A stretch of DNA of 64,000 bases from positions 59,245 to 123,244 of the forward strand of contig JANWYH010000009.1 of assembly GCA_025054715.1 (NCBI GenBank). Direction: 5' to 3'. Position 1 is the stretch's first letter. The number at the start of each line of letters is the position of its first letter. Positions 10,029 through 18,813 of the stretch are shown here, piece after piece. Both the position numbers and the translations under genes were made by a program. This DNA is from Pyrinomonadaceae bacterium (GTDB lineage Bacteria; Acidobacteriota; Blastocatellia; Pyrinomonadales; Pyrinomonadaceae). Under the pieces are notes generated by a model. It worked only from the letters and a program-made list of their open reading frames with translations. It did not search any database and had not been told where the DNA came from.

Positions 10029-11168
10029 TTACAGCTTCGATAAAGCTCTTTCTAAATCCTCAATTATATCTTCAACATCCTCAATGCCAACAGAAATTCT
10101 TACAAGCCCGTCCGTTATCCCTAGTTTTTCCCTTTTTTCCTTTGGCACAGAGGCATGAGTCATAGTTGCCGGATGGCAAATTAACGTCTCTACCCCACCT
10201 AAAGACTCAGCCAGAGTGCAAAGCCTTACGTTTTCAAGCACAATCTTAGCTTTTTCAAGTGAACCGGTTTCAAATGAGATCATCCCACCAAAACCTCTTT
10301 GTTGCCGCTTTGCCAGCTCGTGTTGCGGATGAGAAGGTAACCCTGGATAGTAAACTTTCTCCACTTTCGGATGCTCAGCAAGAAAACTTGCAACTGCTCT
10401 ACCGTTTGCATCGTGTCTCTCCATGCGCAAAGCCAAAGTCTTCGTGCCTCTTAGAACCAAAAATGAATCAAAAGGCGAAAGTATGGCACCGACGCTGTTT
10501 TGTATAAACCCGATCCATTTAGCATCTTCCTCATCATTAAGAGCGACGAACCCACCAACAGAATCTGAGTGCCCATTTAGATACTTTGTTGTTGAATGAA
10601 CCACGATATCAACGCCGAACTCCATTGGGCGCTGCAAATAAGGAGACATGAAAGTGTTATCGCATACGACTTTTGCGCCGTGATAATGCGCAACTTCTGA
10701 AACAGCCCTTAAGTCCGTTATAGCCATTATTGGATTTGTCGGAGTCTCAACGAAAACCATTTTTGTATTTTTTTTGAAAGCCTTGTCAACATTTGACACA
10801 TCAGTAGTATCAACCAGATCAAACTCTACACCGTAATTTGACAGGACACGGTCAAAAAGGCGAAAAGTGCCGCCATAAGTATTGTCGCTTAAAATAACGT
10901 GCTCGCCTGCTTTAACAAGCTTCAAAACGGCATCAATTGCTGACATTCCTGAAGCAAAAGCAAATCCAAAACGAGCACCTTCTAGCGCAGCAATGTTTTT
11001 CTCCAGTGCCATTCGAGTTGGATTTTGAGTTCTTGCATACTCAAAACCCTTATGTTTGCCGAGCCCTTCTTGAGCGTAGGTCGAAGTCTGATAAATCGGC
11101 ACGCTAACTGCGCCTGTCGTAGGATCAGGCTCGTTTCCAGCATGTATTGCTATAGTCGAAAACCCCAT
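10029..11168 (-). CDS. Cys/Met metabolism PLP enzyme (cystathionine gamma-synthase/lyase type)
   Basis: This is a PLP enzyme of transsulfuration. The PLP lysine is Lys195 in VVHSTTKYLNGHSD, and other family motifs are YARTQNPTR, FASGMSAID, ETPTNPIMAITDL, VVCDNTFMSPYLQRP and TLAESLGGVETLICHPA. The length of 379 aa is standard. Sequence alone does not separate cystathionine gamma-synthase (metB) from gamma-lyase (mccB/metC-like), so no symbol is given. The ATG at 11168 is preferred over the overlapping GTG at 11171. The downstream phosphatase gene follows after 13 nt. Confidence 0.9.
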   Translation of the reverse strand: MGFSTIAIHAGNEPDPTTGAVSVPIYQTSTYAQEGLGKHKGFEYARTQNPTRMALEKNIAALEGARFGFAFASGMSAIDAVLKLVKAGEHVILSDNTYGGTFRLFDRVLSNYGVEFDLVDTTDVSNVDKAFKKNTKMVFVETPTNPIMAITDLRAVSEVAHYHGAKVVCDNTFMSPYLQRPMEFGVDIVVHSTTKYLNGHSDSVGGFVALNDEEDAKWIGFIQNSVGAILSPFDSFLVLRGTKTLALRMERHDANGRAVASFLAEHPKVEKVYYPGLPSHPQHELAKRQQRGFGGMISFETGSLEKAKIVLENVRLCTLAESLGGVETLICHPATMTHASVPKEKREKLGITDGLVRISVGIEDVEDIIEDLERALSKL

Positions 11169-11224
11169 CACTCAATCAATACGCTTTATGATAAACTCCA
11201 AACCCAAATTCGTCAAATCTTTCC

Positions 11225-13726
11225 TTATTGACTACGCAGAATGAACAAAGGCTTTTTGAAAATCAAGTTAAAACACGATAAAAAACCAGTAGCGGCTATA
11301 AAAAGGGTTGTTGCAACGACTGCCACAAAGACCGATACAAAATTTAATGACCATTCAATCTGAAAAATTTGCGTTGTCAACAGATAAGAAAGTAGAACAG
11401 AAACCATAGCACCTAAAAATCCTGCTAGAAAACCTAATGTCGAGTATTCTATAACCAGAATGCTAGTAAGAACAAATCTATTTGCGCCGAGGGTTTTTAA
11501 AATGGCATTTTCATAAATTCTCTGCGATCTTGTGAGCGCAATCGAACCTATCAGAATCAAAATCCCAGTAAGCACCACAAAACCCCCAACAAAAGATACT
11601 CCTAGCACGAAATTATTAAGTAAATTTTTAACTGCCTGAAGAATATCGGCAGTATCAAAAAACTGAACATTAGGAAACTTTTCTATAATCTCTTTCTGCA
11701 TCTGAGCACGTTTTTCCGAAGAAAGCTTCGCCGTTACTGGCAGAAGAAATGTTTGCGGAGCTTTTTCGAGTTTACCGGGTCGAAAGACAAAAACAAAAGC
11801 CGTTTGAGTACTACGAAGGTTAATCTTTCGAATGTTTTTTACTATGGCTTCAACTCTTCTTCCAGAAATATCAAAAGTTATTCTGTCACCAATGTCAACT
11901 TTCAGAGTCCGACTCATTCTTTCTTCTACAGAAACTTGGGCTAAATCGCTGTCATCATCTTGCCACCAGTTTCCAGCTATTAAAGTTTCGTTTTTGTCCA
12001 AATAGTCTCTGTAGGTTACGGCAAATTCTCTACCAATCTGTCCTTGCTGTTGCCGCACTTCAGGCTTTTCAAAATCAAAAGGTTCATCATTTACCAAAAC
12101 AATTCTTGCTCTTACCGTAGGAATAGCGTTTTGCGGACTGCCAGCTATCTTGTCAACTATGCTTTTCACCTCGTCTAGCTGTGAACGCTGAATATCTACT
12201 AGAAAAACTGAAGGAAGATTTCCAGCAAAATCAAACTCACGAATTAAATTCCTCTGCAACAGATGAACCAGAAGAATAACAAAAACTCCAAGTCCTACCG
12301 CTAAAATCACAATTCGAGTCTGATTGCCAGGACGATAAAGAGAATTTATTGCTTGTAAAAGAGCAAAGTTCCTAAAACCATTTAGCTTCCTCAGAAATGC
12401 CATTAAAGCTACTGCCGAAAAATACAAAATCGCTGCCGTAAAGCTAGAACCAAAAAGAAAGAAAAGCCCGACACGGATCGAACCCGCCTGCCATATCATC
12501 ACGCACAGAAGCAAAACAATCGAAAGGATGGCAAAAAGCAGTTTCGCTCTGTCTATTTTTCGAGTTAAAACGTTGTTTTCGTCTCTAAGTAGCAAATTTG
12601 GCTTTATGTTGCGTATCTGAAGCAAAGGCAGAACGGAAAAGATCATACTTACAACTAAGCCAACTACTAAACCCTGAATCACAGCCGAGGGCTGAACAAA
12701 ATAAGACATTTCCTTCGGGAGAGCTTGTGCAAACTCAGCCTTAATTACCCATAGGCTTACTTGAGCAAGAAAGACACCTAATAAACTTCCAATCAAACTA
12801 AGCAAAAGAATCTGCAAAAGATAAGTTAGAAGAATTTTAGACCTCACGGCACCTAAACACTTCAAAATAGCTATGGTCAAACGCTTTTGTTCTATAAAAG
12901 CTCTCGCAACATTCCAAATTCCGACACCACCTAGAACTAAAATTAGCAAACCCGTTAACGAAAGATAGTTTTCAAGCCTTTGAAATTGCCCGCTTACATT
13001 TTCTTGAGCTTCTTTGTATGAAGTAACAGTTAGAATAGTGCCCTTAAAGGCATCTCTAAGTTCAGCGACTATTGGCGTCGGATCGTCGCTGGTTCTAAAC
13101 AAAATTTTTCGTCGGACTCTGCCGAGTGTAAGTCCTGCTTCATCAAACGCTCGTTTTTCTACGAAAACGCGAGGTCCTAGGCGAAAACCTCCTGAACCGC
13201 CAGGTTCTTCATAAAAAGTTCCTCGTATCGTAAATTCACTCGTCCCTATGCTTATCTTATCGCCCACACTTAGATTAAGCCTTTCCAGAAGAGACGAGTG
13301 AACCACTGCACCTTTATCTTTAAGAAGCGAATAGTCAAAAACTGAGCCATTTAGAAGCAGAAATTGCCCAACAAGTGGAAAACCTTCTTCTATGCCTTTT
13401 AACTCAACAAACTGAAAGGAACGAGCCGTCCTTGCCATTGCTGCAGTCGTTACGGTTTCGGTCCTCGCTTCTATAAAATCATAACGGCTGAGAACAGAAT
13501 CAATAATGGCAAGCTCTCTAGGACTAAAGGGACTTGTCGAGCTTATCTCAAAGTCTGCAGTTAAAAGATTACGTGCATCACCAGCTACTGCTTTGTTTAA
13601 GTTCTGAATAAAGGATCGGAGGGCAACTATTGAACCTACTCCAATCGAAATACAAAGAAAGAAAAACAGAAGCCTTTGCCACGAAGAACGTGTCTCTCTT
13701 AAAGTCAGGTTGAAGACAAACCTCAT
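11225..13726 (-). CDS. FtsX/MacB-family ABC permease, YbbP-like
   Basis: This is an 833-aa permease of the large ten-helix type. It has an N-terminal anchor (residues ~17-40), a periplasmic MacB-like core domain, helices at about 250-275, 300-330 and 345-370, a central pair near 395-440 and another near 470-490. A second periplasmic domain and three C-terminal helices (about 695-815) follow. FtsX-type permeases usually do not translocate solutes across the membrane but move lipoproteins or drive periplasmic work. It overlaps the upstream ATPase gene by 4 nt, so the two form one transporter. With the adjacent divergent esterase the layout matches E. coli tesA-ybbAP. Confidence 0.88.
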   Translation of the reverse strand: MRFVFNLTLRETRSSWQRLLFFFLCISIGVGSIVALRSFIQNLNKAVAGDARNLLTADFEISSTSPFSPRELAIIDSVLSRYDFIEARTETVTTAAMARTARSFQFVELKGIEEGFPLVGQFLLLNGSVFDYSLLKDKGAVVHSSLLERLNLSVGDKISIGTSEFTIRGTFYEEPGGSGGFRLGPRVFVEKRAFDEAGLTLGRVRRKILFRTSDDPTPIVAELRDAFKGTILTVTSYKEAQENVSGQFQRLENYLSLTGLLILVLGGVGIWNVARAFIEQKRLTIAILKCLGAVRSKILLTYLLQILLLSLIGSLLGVFLAQVSLWVIKAEFAQALPKEMSYFVQPSAVIQGLVVGLVVSMIFSVLPLLQIRNIKPNLLLRDENNVLTRKIDRAKLLFAILSIVLLLCVMIWQAGSIRVGLFFLFGSSFTAAILYFSAVALMAFLRKLNGFRNFALLQAINSLYRPGNQTRIVILAVGLGVFVILLVHLLQRNLIREFDFAGNLPSVFLVDIQRSQLDEVKSIVDKIAGSPQNAIPTVRARIVLVNDEPFDFEKPEVRQQQGQIGREFAVTYRDYLDKNETLIAGNWWQDDDSDLAQVSVEERMSRTLKVDIGDRITFDISGRRVEAIVKNIRKINLRSTQTAFVFVFRPGKLEKAPQTFLLPVTAKLSSEKRAQMQKEIIEKFPNVQFFDTADILQAVKNLLNNFVLGVSFVGGFVVLTGILILIGSIALTRSQRIYENAILKTLGANRFVLTSILVIEYSTLGFLAGFLGAMVSVLLSYLLTTQIFQIEWSLNFVSVFVAVVATTLFIAATGFLSCFNLIFKKPLFILRSQ

Positions 13727-14412
13727 CCAACCAAAACCTCTGTTCTTTTTATATCTTCGATTATCCGACCATCTTTTAGCTTAATCTGCCTTGATGCATA
13801 GCTTGCAAGTTCCTGATCGTGAGTAACTAAAATAAGCGTTGTTTGATTTTCTTTATGAAGACGCATCATAAGTTCGAAAACTTGCCGACCGTTACGTGAA
13901 TCGAGATTTCCCGTCGGCTCATCAGCCAGCAGAATTTTCGGTCGGTTCGCAAAAGCCCTTGCAATACAAACTCTCTGCTGTTCTCCACCTGAAAGTTCTG
14001 ATGGAAAGTGATGAGCTCGATTAATCAAACCAACATCCTCTAGTAAACTCATTGCTCGCTCTCTGGCGTTTTCAAAACCGTTTATTTCCATTGGAATCAA
14101 AACATTCTCTAGTGCGGTCAAGGACGGAATTAGATGAAACGCTTGAAAGATTATACCAATCTTCTTTGCTCTAAGCTCAGCAAGCTCATCTTCATTCATC
14201 AAGGTAATCTCTTGCCCATCTATTTTTATTTCGCCTTCACTAGGAAGGTCTAAACCGGCTATCAAACTAAGAAGTGTCGTCTTACCACTTCCAGAAGCTC
14301 CAGTTACAGCAATAAATTCTCCTGTCGGAATCTCAAGAGTTATATCATCTAGTATTGTCAGATACTCCCTTCCAGATCGGACTCGCTTAGTTACATTTTT
14401 AAGCTCAATCAT
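13723..14412 (-). CDS. ABC transporter ATP-binding protein, LolD/YbbA-like
   Basis: ATPase subunit of the permease encoded next (4-nt overlap). Motifs: Walker A GASGSGKTTLL (about residues 38-48), signature LSGGEQQRVCIARAFANRP, Walker B ILLADEPTGNLDSRNG and switch His in VTHDQELA. The start MIELKNVTKRVRSG at 14412 is typical of LolD/MacB-type ATPases; an upstream ATG at 14469 would add 19 residues and run toward the divergent esterase promoter, so it is less likely. Length 229 aa is standard. Confidence 0.92.
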   Translation of the reverse strand: MIELKNVTKRVRSGREYLTILDDITLEIPTGEFIAVTGASGSGKTTLLSLIAGLDLPSEGEIKIDGQEITLMNEDELAELRAKKIGIIFQAFHLIPSLTALENVLIPMEINGFENARERAMSLLEDVGLINRAHHFPSELSGGEQQRVCIARAFANRPKILLADEPTGNLDSRNGRQVFELMMRLHKENQTTLILVTHDQELASYASRQIKLKDGRIIEDIKRTEVLVG

Positions 14413-14481
14413 TCTAAAATCGATCTTAACTTGAAAACAGCGGTTCAACAAATATCTGGAAAAACGCATCGAAAAAAATTT

Positions 14482-15153
14482 ATGTTGAGAATATCGGTTT
14501 TACTGCTTTCTTTGCTATTTGCGCTAGGTTGTCAAAACGATTTTCGGCAAAACATAGAAGAAAAAACTAAACCAGTAAAACAGCCACAAAGACAAAATAG
14601 ACCTAAAATAGTTGCATTTGGAGATAGTCTAACAGCTGGATTCGGGCTTAGCGAAAGTGAATCTTATCCGTATTTACTTCAGAAGAAATTAGACGCCGAA
14701 GGCTACAACTACGAAGTTATAAACGCAGGTATCTCAGGCGATACGACGCAAGGAGGATTAGAAAGAATTGATTGGTCATTAGAAGACGATTCCGTTGAAA
14801 TCTTAATTCTAGCCCTTGGCGGAAACGATCTTCTACGTGCAGTTCCGCCTTCAAAAATGAAAAAAAATCTTGCTGAAATCATAAAGCGAGCGAAATCCAA
14901 AGGCGTAAAAGTTCTGCTTTGCGGAATGCTAGCACCACCCACAATGGGTCAAGAGTATCAGCGCGAGTTCAATAACGTTTTCCCCGACCTAGCTGACGAA
15001 TACAAAATTGCTTACATGCCTTTTCTTCTTGAAGGTGTCGCATTGAACAAAGAACTCAATCAAGCCGACGGAATTCACCCAAACGCCGAAGGAATGAAAG
15101 TTATGACTGAAAACATATATCGCCACTTGAAGCCGCTACTCGAAAAACGATAA
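14482..15153 (+). CDS. SGNH-hydrolase lipoprotein (TesA/arylesterase-like)
   Basis: This is a periplasm-facing lipid or ester hydrolase of the GDSL family. All four SGNH blocks are present: GDSLTAGFGL (Ser), GISGDTTQGG (Gly), LGGNDLLR (Asn) and DGIHPNAEG (Asp/His). The chosen ATG gives a lipoprotein signal peptide (MLRISVLLLSLLFALGC), so it is membrane-anchored rather than soluble like E. coli TesA. A TTG at 14431 would spoil the signal sequence. It diverges from the ABC ATPase gene by about 70 bp and converges end to end with the gnd-like gene with no gap. Confidence 0.92.
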   Translation: MLRISVLLLSLLFALGCQNDFRQNIEEKTKPVKQPQRQNRPKIVAFGDSLTAGFGLSESESYPYLLQKKLDAEGYNYEVINAGISGDTTQGGLERIDWSLEDDSVEILILALGGNDLLRAVPPSKMKKNLAEIIKRAKSKGVKVLLCGMLAPPTMGQEYQREFNNVFPDLADEYKIAYMPFLLEGVALNKELNQADGIHPNAEGMKVMTENIYRHLKPLLEKR

Positions 15154-16530
15154 TTACCACAGCGTATGAAAAATGCCCTTTTGATCAATCCTTTCGTAAC
15201 CGTGATTACCAAAAAAATCTCTCTGCGCCTGAATCAAATTGGTCGGAAGTCTTAAAGAACTGATAGCGTTCAAATAGTTAAAAGAAGCCGTCAAAGCCAT
15301 TAACGGATATCCTCTTTCCAAAGCAAAAACACAAACCCTTTTCAAATCATTGTAAGCTTCCTTTACCTGCTCTAAAAAAAGTCTCGATATGAAGATTTCA
15401 TTTGATTCATCCTCGAAAACTCTACAGATTTTGTTTAGAAGTCCTGAACGAATTATACAACCAGCTCGCCAGATTTTGGCTATTTTTGCTAAATCACAAT
15501 CGTAGCCTTTCTGTCGAGAAACAGCCCTTATCAAAGAAAATCCTTGCTCGTAAGTTGCAATAAAGCCCAAAAGAAGCGCTTTTTCTAAGGCTTCAATCTG
15601 CAAATTGGAAGCACCTTCGGCTTTTGTTTTGTTGAAAACAGAAGCCAGTCTTTCCCTTTGCTTTCTCAATGAAGAAATTATACGCATCGAAACGGCAGCA
15701 TCAATCGTTGGAATCGCAACATTAGAATCTACAGCAGTTTTAACAGTCCATTTTCCAGTGCCCTTCTGGTCGGCGGCGTCGCTAATAACATCGATTAAAT
15801 CTTGTCCTGTTTCATTGTCCTTTTTATGCAGAATCTTTGACGTTATTTCTATCAGAAATGAATTAAGCTCACCCTTATTCCAAACCGCGAAAATGTTAGC
15901 AATTTCAGAGTTAGAAAACCCGTAAGCTTTTCTTAAAATTTGATAAACTTCTGCTATAAGTTCCATCAGTCCGTATTCTATGCCGTTATGAACCATCTTA
16001 ACTAAATGCCCCGACGCCCCCTTACCAACGAGTGCTTGACAAGATTCACCATTAAACTTAGCAGATGAAGCCTCAAAAATTTCAAAGAAAAGCCTGTAAG
16101 TTTCTTCTTTACCACCAAACATTATGCTTGCTCCTTTAAGAGCTCCCTCAATTCCTCCAGAAACACCGACACCTGCAAACTCTAATCCTCTAGCGTTGAA
16201 AAACGATATTCTTTTTTCTGTTTGAAGAAAATGAGAATTACCTGCATCAATCAAAACGTCGCTTTCTCGAAGGTAACTAACTAGACTTTCTACCGCCTCA
16301 TCAACCTTGTCGTGAGGCAAAAACATAATTACCCTTCTTGGCTTTTCAAGCCTTTCAAAAAATTCATCAAGAGAAACGGCAAATTCTGCACCTTTAGCTC
16401 TTTGCCGTAAACGCCCGTATCTAGAAGTCTCTTTGTCGTAACCTATGCAAGCAAATCCTTTCTCGGATATGTTCGTTAAAAAAGCGCCTCCAATTGCGCC
16501 TAGCCCAATTATGCCAACCTCTGATTTCAT
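15154..16530 (-). CDS. gnd: 6-phosphogluconate dehydrogenase (decarboxylating)
   Basis: This is the oxidative pentose-phosphate enzyme that makes ribulose-5-phosphate and reduced nucleotide. The N-terminal nucleotide-binding motif is VGIIGLGAIGGAF. The substrate motif GVGVSGGIEGALKGASIM has Ile where most enzymes have Glu. HLVKMVHNGIEYGLMELIAE carries the catalytic Lys, and DQKGTGKWTVKTA follows. The length of 458 aa places it in the long (GndA-like) form. The start MKSEVGIIGLG at 16530 fits the family; ATG 16542 is an alternative and falls inside the inverted repeat upstream. It is divergent from coaE. Confidence 0.93.
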   Translation of the reverse strand: MKSEVGIIGLGAIGGAFLTNISEKGFACIGYDKETSRYGRLRQRAKGAEFAVSLDEFFERLEKPRRVIMFLPHDKVDEAVESLVSYLRESDVLIDAGNSHFLQTEKRISFFNARGLEFAGVGVSGGIEGALKGASIMFGGKEETYRLFFEIFEASSAKFNGESCQALVGKGASGHLVKMVHNGIEYGLMELIAEVYQILRKAYGFSNSEIANIFAVWNKGELNSFLIEITSKILHKKDNETGQDLIDVISDAADQKGTGKWTVKTAVDSNVAIPTIDAAVSMRIISSLRKQRERLASVFNKTKAEGASNLQIEALEKALLLGFIATYEQGFSLIRAVSRQKGYDCDLAKIAKIWRAGCIIRSGLLNKICRVFEDESNEIFISRLFLEQVKEAYNDLKRVCVFALERGYPLMALTASFNYLNAISSLRLPTNLIQAQRDFFGNHGYERIDQKGIFHTLW

Positions 16531-16533
16531 ATA

Positions 16534-16556
16534 TGAGATCATACCATTTGATCTCA
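16534..16556. promoter_or_regulatory. Operator-like inverted repeat between gnd and coaE
   Basis: A perfect 8-bp inverted repeat, TGAGATCA (16534-16541) and TGATCTCA (16549-16556), is separated by 7 nt. Its right arm covers the expected -35 position of the coaE promoter and its left arm sits 3 nt upstream of the preferred gnd ATG. The geometry suits a dimeric transcription factor; the factor is unknown. Confidence 0.45.
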
Positions 16557-16570
16557 AAAGCCAAAGACAG

Positions 16571-16579
16571 TGCTATAAT
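16571..16579 (+). promoter_or_regulatory. coaE extended -10 promoter
   Basis: TGCTATAAT is an extended -10 element (TG, one base, perfect TATAAT at 16574-16579). The ATG of coaE is 10 nt further on, leaving a leader of only about 4 nt. The -35 region is poor, as is common for extended -10 promoters. Confidence 0.55.
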
Positions 16580-16589
16580 CTCTTTGTGA

Positions 16590-17201
16590 ATGTTAAAAGT
16601 TGGATTAACCGGTTCGATAGCTGTCGGTAAATCTTATGTTTGTCAGGTTTTTAAGAACCTGGGTGCTCTTGTGCTAGATGCCGACGAAACGGCTCGCGAA
16701 GTTGTTAAACCATACACAGAAGGCTGGCACAAGATAGTGGAAGCTTTCGGTAAAGACATACTTCAGGAAGACGGTTCAATTAATCGAGCGAAGCTTGGCG
16801 AAATAGTTTTTTCTGATGAAAAAAAGAGAGCTCTCTTAAATTCAATAACTCATCCCTTAATCATAAAAGCTCAAAACGAGTGGTTGAGGAACTGCGAAAT
16901 AAGCGATCCGAATGCGATTGCGATAATTGATGCGGCGTTGATGATAGAATCGGGTAGCTACAAAAGATTTGATAAACTAATCGTGGTTTGGTGTAAGCCT
17001 GAAATACAGCTTCAAAGACTAATGCAGCGTAACAAGCTATCTAAACAAGAAGCACTAAAACGCATTAGCACACAAATGTCACAAGAAGAAAAGAAAAAAT
17101 ATGCTGATTTCTTGATAGATACAAGCGATGGCTTTGAAAGCACTCACAAACAAGTTGTTCAAGTGTTTCAGAAATTAAAAGAGTGCGTCAGTAAGAAATG
17201 A
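16590..17201 (+). CDS. coaE: Dephospho-CoA kinase
   Basis: CoaE phosphorylates dephospho-CoA in the last step of coenzyme A synthesis. The P-loop GLTGSIAVGKS occupies residues 5-15; LDADETAREVV and the lid-region Arg-rich helix (LQRLMQRNKLSKQEALKRIS) are typical. Length 203 aa is normal. The stop codon overlaps the start of the next gene (ATGA), so it heads a seven-kilobase run of overlapping genes to holA. Its promoter gives an almost leaderless message. Confidence 0.95.
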   Translation: MLKVGLTGSIAVGKSYVCQVFKNLGALVLDADETAREVVKPYTEGWHKIVEAFGKDILQEDGSINRAKLGEIVFSDEKKRALLNSITHPLIIKAQNEWLRNCEISDPNAIAIIDAALMIESGSYKRFDKLIVVWCKPEIQLQRLMQRNKLSKQEALKRISTQMSQEEKKKYADFLIDTSDGFESTHKQVVQVFQKLKECVSKK

Positions 17202-18802
17202 AATACCTAAGCAATCTCCTTCGACATCTTTGCTTGTTTAATTTTCTCCTCCTAGCAGAATGTAGCTTCGAAGAGCCCAAGTCGTTTTATAGCGAGAATG
17301 CTTCACCTACAAAACAAGAACTTCGATGGAGCAATGGCAAAATGCCCAAGTCATTAGACCCAGCAAAAGCGGCGAGCCCACCTGAAACCGACATAGCAAG
17401 AGCGATTTTCAAGGGGTTAACCGACATAGATCCTGAAACGCTGCAAGTTATTCCAGCAGTTGCCTCTGATTGGTTATCCTCGCAAGACTATCGAGTGTGG
17501 ACCTTCCGAATTAACAAAAACGCTAGATGGACAAATGGCGAATTCATAAAAGCAAATGACTTTCTTCGATCTTGGCAGAGAGTTATTCTTCTAGATAAAA
17601 AAGCTCCTCATAGAAGACTACTAAAAAACATCGTTGGGATGGACCCTGAAAAAGCTCTGCCCGTTTTTGCCGATGAAACGGACGAAGCTAAGACCGAAAA
17701 GAGTGAATTTGGTGTTCGAGTAATTGACGATCTAACTTTACAAATTCGACTTTACCATCCCGATCCGAATTTCCCGTTACTCCTATCGCATCCTGTCTTT
17801 TATCCTGTTTACAATGCCGGAAGTGAATTCCAGGAAAATGAGCTAAACTCTGCCATAACTACAAATGGACCTTTCCGCATTAAATCAATAGGACAGGATG
17901 GAATCACATTAGATAAAAATGAAAAGTACTGGAACAACGTAAAACTAGAAAGAATAAAATTCGTGCCCGTTGAAAACGAAGAAAAAGCTCTCAGCGACTA
18001 CCAGAAAGGCGATATTGACATTTTAACAAACGTAAACTTTTCACCTACTGCTTTGAAACTTTTAGCCTCTTACAAAGACTTTTCAAAAACCATCCACGGA
18101 GCTTTAAATTTTTATCAATTCAATCTATCAAAACCGCCCTTTGACAATCCACTAGTTAGAAAAGCCCTTGCTATAAGCATTAATCGCAAATCCTTATGTG
18201 AGAAAGAAACAGAAGCAACTGCAGAACCAGCTTATTCCTTTTTACCCTTTAGCAAGTTAAAGCTAGAAGAAGACCCACAAGAAGCTAAGCGATTACTTGA
18301 GCAAGCAGGTTTTGCCGACACTCAAAATTTCCCAACCATAAGGCTTTTAGTGAATAAAAACGATCTTCAGAGAAGAATTGCCCTCTCGATTGCAAAGATG
18401 TGGGAAAAAGAACTGGGCATAAAAACCGAAGTTGTAATTAAAGAAGGTAAAGAATTTGAGCTTGCTTTGAAAAATGGCGAATTCGATCTGGTAAGACGTG
18501 GCGCAGTTTTCCCAACACCAAATGAAACCTCAAACCTGATGCTTCTTTTCCCTGAACATGCCATTTTGACTAATCTAAACGAAACTTATGAAACGTATTT
18601 AGACAGCTCGTCTGAGGAAATCAAGTGGTTAAGCCAAGAAGCGATAACCACAGAAAAAGAGGCTTTCGAAAAGCTACCGGCCATTCCGATTTATTTTCCA
18701 ACTGCTTTTTCGCTTGTAAAACCCTACGTAAAAGGCTTTACTCTTAATGCTTTCGATATTCCGTCAATCGAATCCATCTGGATTGACACAAATTGGAGGT
18801 AA
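17198..18802 (+). CDS. Peptide-type ABC transporter substrate-binding lipoprotein (OppA/DppA family)
   Basis: The protein (534 aa) matches the SBP_bac_5 fold of oligopeptide or nickel-binding proteins. It has an N-terminal membrane-targeting segment ending LLLAEC (Cys22), then the family-like opening KMPKSLDPAKAASPPETDIAR, IFKGLTDIDPET, VWTFRINKNARWTNGEFIKANDF and a C-terminal segment near residues 325-345 (KPPFDNPLVRKALAISINRK). The residue before the lipid Cys is Glu, which is unusual for a lipobox. No permease or ATPase genes of a peptide transporter are nearby, so it is an orphan binding protein, possibly for peptidoglycan peptides. It overlaps coaE by 4 nt. Confidence 0.85.
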   Translation: MKYLSNLLRHLCLFNFLLLAECSFEEPKSFYSENASPTKQELRWSNGKMPKSLDPAKAASPPETDIARAIFKGLTDIDPETLQVIPAVASDWLSSQDYRVWTFRINKNARWTNGEFIKANDFLRSWQRVILLDKKAPHRRLLKNIVGMDPEKALPVFADETDEAKTEKSEFGVRVIDDLTLQIRLYHPDPNFPLLLSHPVFYPVYNAGSEFQENELNSAITTNGPFRIKSIGQDGITLDKNEKYWNNVKLERIKFVPVENEEKALSDYQKGDIDILTNVNFSPTALKLLASYKDFSKTIHGALNFYQFNLSKPPFDNPLVRKALAISINRKSLCEKETEATAEPAYSFLPFSKLKLEEDPQEAKRLLEQAGFADTQNFPTIRLLVNKNDLQRRIALSIAKMWEKELGIKTEVVIKEGKEFELALKNGEFDLVRRGAVFPTPNETSNLMLLFPEHAILTNLNETYETYLDSSSEEIKWLSQEAITTEKEAFEKLPAIPIYFPTAFSLVKPYVKGFTLNAFDIPSIESIWIDTNWR

Positions 18803-18813
18803 ACAGAAAACCA

